DNA of 64,000 nucleotides from Paramecium tetraurelia. Its lineage: Eukaryota > Ciliophora > Oligohymenophorea > Peniculida > Parameciidae. Position 1 is the first letter of the stretch. The number at the start of each line of letters is the position of its first letter. The stretch covers positions 125,342 through 189,341 of the forward strand of contig NW_001799289.1 of assembly GCF_000165425.1 (NCBI RefSeq). The letters are read 5' to 3'. This document shows positions 59,831-64,000 of this stretch, piece after piece. Position numbers and translations under genes: made by a program. The notes beneath the pieces were generated by a model. That model did not search any database and was not told where the DNA came from. It saw nothing but the letters and a program-made list of their open reading frames with translations.

Positions 59831-60101
59831 TTATTTTATATTCAGAGAAATTATTATAATTTGTTAAGATTTTAATCACTAAATGTTTTATTGTTTATGC
59901 ATCTAGTCAATCATAATATAGACTAAGTTTCAATTGCAACAGAATTGTGCTGATCACATCGATAAAAATAGATTAATCCATAATGGATTATAAATGTATA
60001 TATATAGGAAGAAGAAGAAAAGAAGGCAGTTCCAAATTAACTGCTTTTAATTTATTGAACATGTGGCTATGTATGTTTATTTATTATACTATCATATACT
60101 A

Positions 60102-60373
60102 TCATTTTTTTGTTTTGTATTTTGCACCAAGAACGAGTTACAACTTTCCTCCTGTAGATCTTCCCAATTGACTTGAGCATTTACTAACACTATAAAGGGC
60201 AATCATTACATGCAAGTGATAATGCCTCTGGCGTGGGAGAATACGGTGTTATTAGCTTGGCACTATGGGCATTTGACATCCATGAAGTATGAGTTTGGAG
60301 CTTAAATCAATCTCTTTAATTTATGCTTTCTCTTTTCGCTTTCATATTAAGGTCTCAATAAATCTTGGTCCAT
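60102..60373 (-). CDS. RPS27: 40S ribosomal protein eS27
   Basis: 81 residues after a 26-nt intron (60184-60209). MDQDLLRPQYESEKRKHKLK, then NSYFMDVKCPQCQANNTVFS and, across the intron, TCIKCSSQLGRSTGGKLQLV. The four zinc ligands C-x2-C...C-x2-C and the blocks YFMDVKCPGC, TVFSHA and TGGK are diagnostic of eS27. It binds zinc on the small subunit platform. The intron splits the second CxxC, which only reads correctly when spliced. The animal homologue is 84 residues. Confidence 0.95.
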
Positions 60374-60526
60374 TATTTAAATTTATTTTTAAATTAATTT
60401 ATTTATTTCAAATACTCTAATGAACCACAAGAGATACTCTTTCAGATGTGGACACCCTCTAAAATAAAAACTAATTAACTAATCCTTCAATATATTTACT
60501 AAAAAAGATAATATACTCATTTCTAA

Positions 60527-62142
60527 TCAACCAATAGATAGTACATCCTTCTCTTGTTCGATTATCTGATTATTCTTCTCTTTCATAGTTTAAAATACCT
60601 ATAACGAAGCAATAGCATCTAAGGCAGCATAATGAATTTAAGCTTTTCTCAATGGCCTGTATTCCCAATTGCTACAAGTGTCATACTTACTTAACTTCTT
60701 TTTAAAATAGAATTCTGATATATATGCCAATGATCTGAGTTTGGGATCCCCCTCTAATACTTTGAAGCAGGTTGACAATTCTATAATTGATCTAATTATT
60801 ATATTATTCAATTTCAAGTAGTTTACAGTATGCTTCAAATCATCCTTCAAACTCAACCCAATTTTCAAAATTTCGACATTCTCCAACAACTAAGACACAT
60901 CATTTTTGAATTCTTAAAATTCTTTGAGTTTTTAATAGTCAAACAAAAAAACATGATTAGAAGTGGCAATCTAAACCAAACAGACTTTAAATCCTTAATA
61001 ATCTAGCTTAGTCCAAGGTGTTATATGCTCACAGTCATAACCTATTGAATAACAATAAAGAATACCAACAGCATTACTTTAGTTAATGCATTTCCATGCA
61101 TCCAAGTAATTCTGATCAATCTTATCAACAATAACAATATGATTTTCAGGATAACCAAAATCCTTGCAATGTAAATAAACACCAATTTCATCGCTTATAA
61201 ATTCTTCGGCAGGTTTGAATTCATCCTTTAAAAACAATACGTTTGGAATCTCTTCGAATTATCCCTTTAAATCCTTTTCCATTTCTTCCTTCAAATTGGG
61301 TTTCTTAATTTCATTTATTAAGTTATTTCGTTTTATAATAGAGAGGGCTTCATTTTTTTTGCCATGAAAATATGCATCTTCACAGTAATACACCAATAAT
61401 GATTTTGAGAACATTAACATTTCCTCACATTTAAACCAAGGGTATTCTGATTACAAATATCTTGTGCAACTCTTTTCAAGTCTCTCAACTATTTTTGGAT
61501 AATTAGCTGGATTATAGTCTAATTTCATAATAAAATCAGCTGCTCTGCCAGCATCATGATTATTTCCCATTTACTCTATTAAAGTATCGAAACACTTCTA
61601 AGGTAATTGTAATGCTTAATAAAATTGAAAGGCATCCTAAAATTTCTTTTTATTTACGAAATCTTGAAAATGTTAAAACAAACTAAAAGTATATATATAT
61701 ATTGTACTTCTCATCAGTTATCTAAGCTTTTAATTCGAAAAGCTCGATGAATTCTTACAACTCTTAAACCTATAAATTCTTCCAATTTTTTGCAATTCCA
61801 GAATTTGAAAGCTGTTTCAAATTCATTTAGTCTTTATTCTTTTTCAAATATTGAAATAAGACTCTGATGAACACTCTTTGAACATTGTTTTTGAGCAATT
61901 CTTCAAAGATCTTTTATAAATTAAACTCAAACTTCTCTTTATTGTTTTGGTCCAAAACCTTTTAAAATTAAGTGTTGATCAACTAATATTATGTTAGATT
62001 CGAATACATTGAAAGATGGTTTGTTTATTGCGATGTATTTCTTTAATTCTTCAAATCCATCACATTCACCTATGACCTTTTACATGATGTGGATGAATTC
62101 TTCATCATAAAACACATCCTCTTCTTCGGCATTCTACTACAT
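60527..62142 (-). CDS. DEDDy 3'-5' exonuclease (EXD3/mut-7-like)
   Basis: MQQNAEEEDVFYDEEFIHIM at ATG 62142. The N-terminal 320 residues are helical. The exonuclease domain then shows motif I DCEHITPW (Asp-x-Glu), VCLVQIATSNHVFLFD, motif II EILKIGLSLKDDLKH and motif III NWEYRPLRKAQIHYAALDA with the Tyr and Asp of the DEDDy type. RPLRKAQIxYAALDA is characteristic of the RNase D/WRN exonuclease and EXD families. It would trim RNA or DNA 3' ends; mut-7 relatives act in small-RNA silencing, but that role is inference. At least two short introns are needed in the N-terminal half. C-terminus EKDVLSIG. Confidence 0.8.
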
Positions 62143-62263
62143 TGAATTAATTCTTTTTTAAAATAATAATAAATAAAACTGATTATGTTATGTAAAGTCT
62201 GAATAGAGAATATAATACAATTTGAAATTGTTTTAGATCTAAGTTTAGTGAATATAACTAAAT

Positions 62264-63223
62264 TCATTTTTATTTAGAGAATGTTGTGTTGATGGTAGAA
62301 AATAATAATCTACTGAGATTGGATATATTATTTTAGATTGTACCTACTATGTTGTATATCAATTCAACAGTTGTTATCAAACTCTGATAGAGATTGGTTA
62401 TTACAGCTATTACGATGGCTAAAGCATACATATACAATTGCAGCAATAGAATCACCCTGTAGCATTTGTTGTCATATGACCATGCATATTTTACATATAA
62501 ACTATTGTAAGTGTAAATCCTTAAGAATAAATCTGAAATTAAAATAAAGGGCAACAACATTAAACTTATTAACATTGCTAAAAATAATCCAAACATCAAT
62601 TTTAATACTGAGATGCAAATCTTTTTAACTCGATTCTCTTATTAATTAAATTTGCTATTACCACTTTCTTATATGGTTGTTTGAGTCTAATGTTTTATCT
62701 GATTTTTGTGATTCAAGTTCTTCTCCAGTCTTACCACAAACAAAATTATAATGAGATTGATTTTCCATCTATTCATCGCCTCTGACTTCCAATTTAATAT
62801 CTTCTTTTGTCTCACCTTAAACTCATAAGTCGGATTTCTGAATTTGATTCTTTTTTTTTGATATTCCACAGTCTCCAAACCCAACATGCCCTTCAAGGAC
62901 TTTACAGGGTCTTCCTTCTCAACATGATCAGTAGTTGTTATTTCTATGAGCTTGTCGGAGTCCGTTATATTTTAGATAATAAGTCTGGGAGCCTTGAGTT
63001 CTCTCTAAGTATCAGTTTTCAACTCTTTTTTCTCGCAATTACTGTTAGAGGGCGAGAAAATATTTGGTTCCTAGTATTTATTGTATTCATTGAACGTTTG
63101 TTTTATAGAATTTTCGACATAGGTATGACTGTTGTCGTCATTGATTTGGACCAACTTGGTGTTGTTAGGATCTCCGTCATCCCCTTTTAAGTTAGAGTAC
63201 TCTCTATAAATAGGCTTATTCAT
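62264..63223 (-). CDS. Membrane protein of unknown function, 319 residues
   Basis: A single open frame of 320 codons from ATG 63223 (MNKPIYREYSNLKGDDGDPN). The first 170 residues are polar. TVEYQKKRIKFRNPTYEFKV and KILNWKSEAMNRWK precede a short hydrophobic run (INLIIILFVV), and a Gln/Asn linker follows. Then come two clear spans: VLKLMFGLFLAMLISLMLLP with PFILISDLFL, and ILLLQLYMYALAIVIAVITN. The C-terminus (SNLSRLLFSTINTTFSKQK) is polar. No signature recognised. Confidence 0.65.
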
Positions 63224-63268
63224 TTTTAATATTTTTTGAAATAATTAGAATGCAGTAAAATCAATAAC

Positions 63269-63680
63269 TCATTATTTTTTTGGATTGCTTTATTATCTTC
63301 TTTATGTTTTAGATTTATTTCCATTTTTTCTTTATTCCCCATTAACCTTACTAATTTGATCCTCTCTTTATTTTAACACATTTTGGAGTTCCTAAATTTT
63401 AGTGTCTTTTTCAACAATCTTATTCTACAATTCACCAATTCTGTAATTTAGCTCCTAATTATTTACCTGCAAGGCTTGTAGAGCTTTCTCTTTTGATTAA
63501 CCTACGGCTTTCTCTTACTCTAGTAGATCGTTTATAGTTTCAACTTCATCTTGCAATTCGGCATTTCTTGCTTCCAGATCAGATACTCGTAATCTTAACT
63601 AAAATATTGATTCGTAATACCTAATCGTTCTCTTAAAAAGAGATTTCCTGGATGTATTTGCATTGCTGATGAGGATCCAT
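63269..63680 (-). CDS. Small coiled-coil protein, 129 residues
   Basis: MDPHQQCKYIQEISFQENDQ, a 22-nt intron, then an almost uninterrupted heptad coiled coil (RLRVSDLEARNAELQDEVET; LNYRIGELQNKIVEKDTKIQ). It ends in a basic Gln/Lys tail (SKTQRRQQSNPKKQ). The spliced length is an exact multiple of three. Likely structural; no named family. Confidence 0.65.
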
Positions 63681-63857
63681 TAAGGAGAAAATTAAAATTA
63701 AATAACAAAATAGTCCTTGCTGAATTGTTATTTTAATTGATTGCAATAAAAAGTATTTAAATGTTTATCACAAACAAATACAATTAAATTAATCAATAAT
63801 TTTATTGTCTATAATAAATTAAGTGAAAACTAATAATCAAAAAAGTCTTAAACAAAA

Positions 63858-64000
63858 TCATAAATACTACTACACAATTCTATTTAGATCTTATAATTGA
63901 ATAGGCTTGGTTATATAATCCTTCATTCCCGCATTGAGGCATTCCTATTTTTGTTCCAAACTTTCATATGCAGAACATCCAATTATTTTAACATCGATTC
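63858..64000 (-). CDS. Response-regulator receiver domain, C-terminus (partial)
   Basis: About 46 codons before TGA 63858-63860: VKIIGCSAYESLEQKQECLN, then AGMKDYITKPIQLQDLNRIV. The order (conserved small residue before AYE, GMxDYITKP with the conserved Lys of the phosphorylation site) is that of CheY-like receivers, usually the last domain of ciliate hybrid histidine kinases. The phospho-acceptor Asp and any kinase domain lie beyond the window. Confidence 0.8.

Noticed and set aside
59983-60310. Plus-strand frames reading MDYKCIYIGRRRK and HASDNASGVGEYGVISLA
   Set aside because: The second looked like a conserved enzyme piece, but the opposite strand is ribosomal protein eS27 with its zinc ligands and intron, so this is an antisense shadow.
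62338-63190. Plus-strand ORFs of 69 and 127 codons
   Set aside because: Antisense to a single 320-codon minus-strand frame with clear membrane spans.
1-64000. Mobile elements, CRISPR arrays, retroviral or other virus-derived copies, telomeric repeats
   Set aside because: I looked for terminal repeats, transposase or polymerase motifs, spaced direct repeats and telomere-like G4T2/G3T3 runs and saw none I could support.

Overview
The window reads as macronuclear DNA of a Paramecium-like ciliate. Long coding frames open only if TAA and TAG are read as glutamine and TGA is the sole stop. Introns are tiny (20-33 nt, GT...AG), the DNA is very AT-rich and genes are packed tightly. A trichocyst matrix protein, three cyclic-nucleotide-type K+ channels, a tubulin ligase, an SPG-repeat ciliary protein and a NIMA kinase fit that lineage. 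I built gene models by reading TAA/TAG as Gln and splicing the short introns. Standard-code open frames in this sequence are mostly fragments or shadows.

Layout. 1-9.4 kb: a partial 3' end, an acylatable MORN/IQ protein (+), a cyclic-nucleotide-binding protein (-), a long tubulin-tyrosine-ligase-like protein with polyglutamine (-), and a trichocyst matrix protein (+). 9.5-21.7 kb: three K+ channel genes (-, -, +) with a membrane-anchored bZIP factor between the first two. Channel 3 begins at a 150-N assembly gap flanked by duplicated sequence. 21.7-31 kb: an ARM-like protein, a two-membrane-span family member (+), a conserved small protein, a multi-span membrane protein, a coiled-coil protein, ribosomal protein eS12, an EPL1-like chromatin protein and a small acidic ORF. 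31-38.5 kb: an EF-hand protein, a conserved single-span protein with a decayed tandem copy, a truncated hydroxyisobutyryl-CoA hydrolase remnant, an ORF interrupted by TGA, a NEK kinase and tRNA-Gln(UUG).

39.8-57.8 kb: a polyQ protein, an SPG-repeat (ODF3/shippo-like) protein, four more copies of the two-span family (all -) interspersed with an EamA transporter, a very small membrane protein and a RING/SPRY protein, then a mitochondrial carrier. 58.2-64 kb: the PP2A B55 subunit, a broken potato-inhibitor-I copy, ribosomal protein eS27, a DEDDy exonuclease, a membrane protein, a coiled-coil protein and the C-terminus of a response-regulator receiver domain running off the end.

Points that stand out: two K+ channels carry a CCHC zinc-knuckle-spaced motif after the nucleotide-binding region; a bZIP factor has the topology of ATF6/CREB3; an undescribed-looking family has five members here, with a 178-bp identical tract between two of them; and several host genes are caught at different stages of decay. 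Functions are by motif recognition only; no database search was possible.
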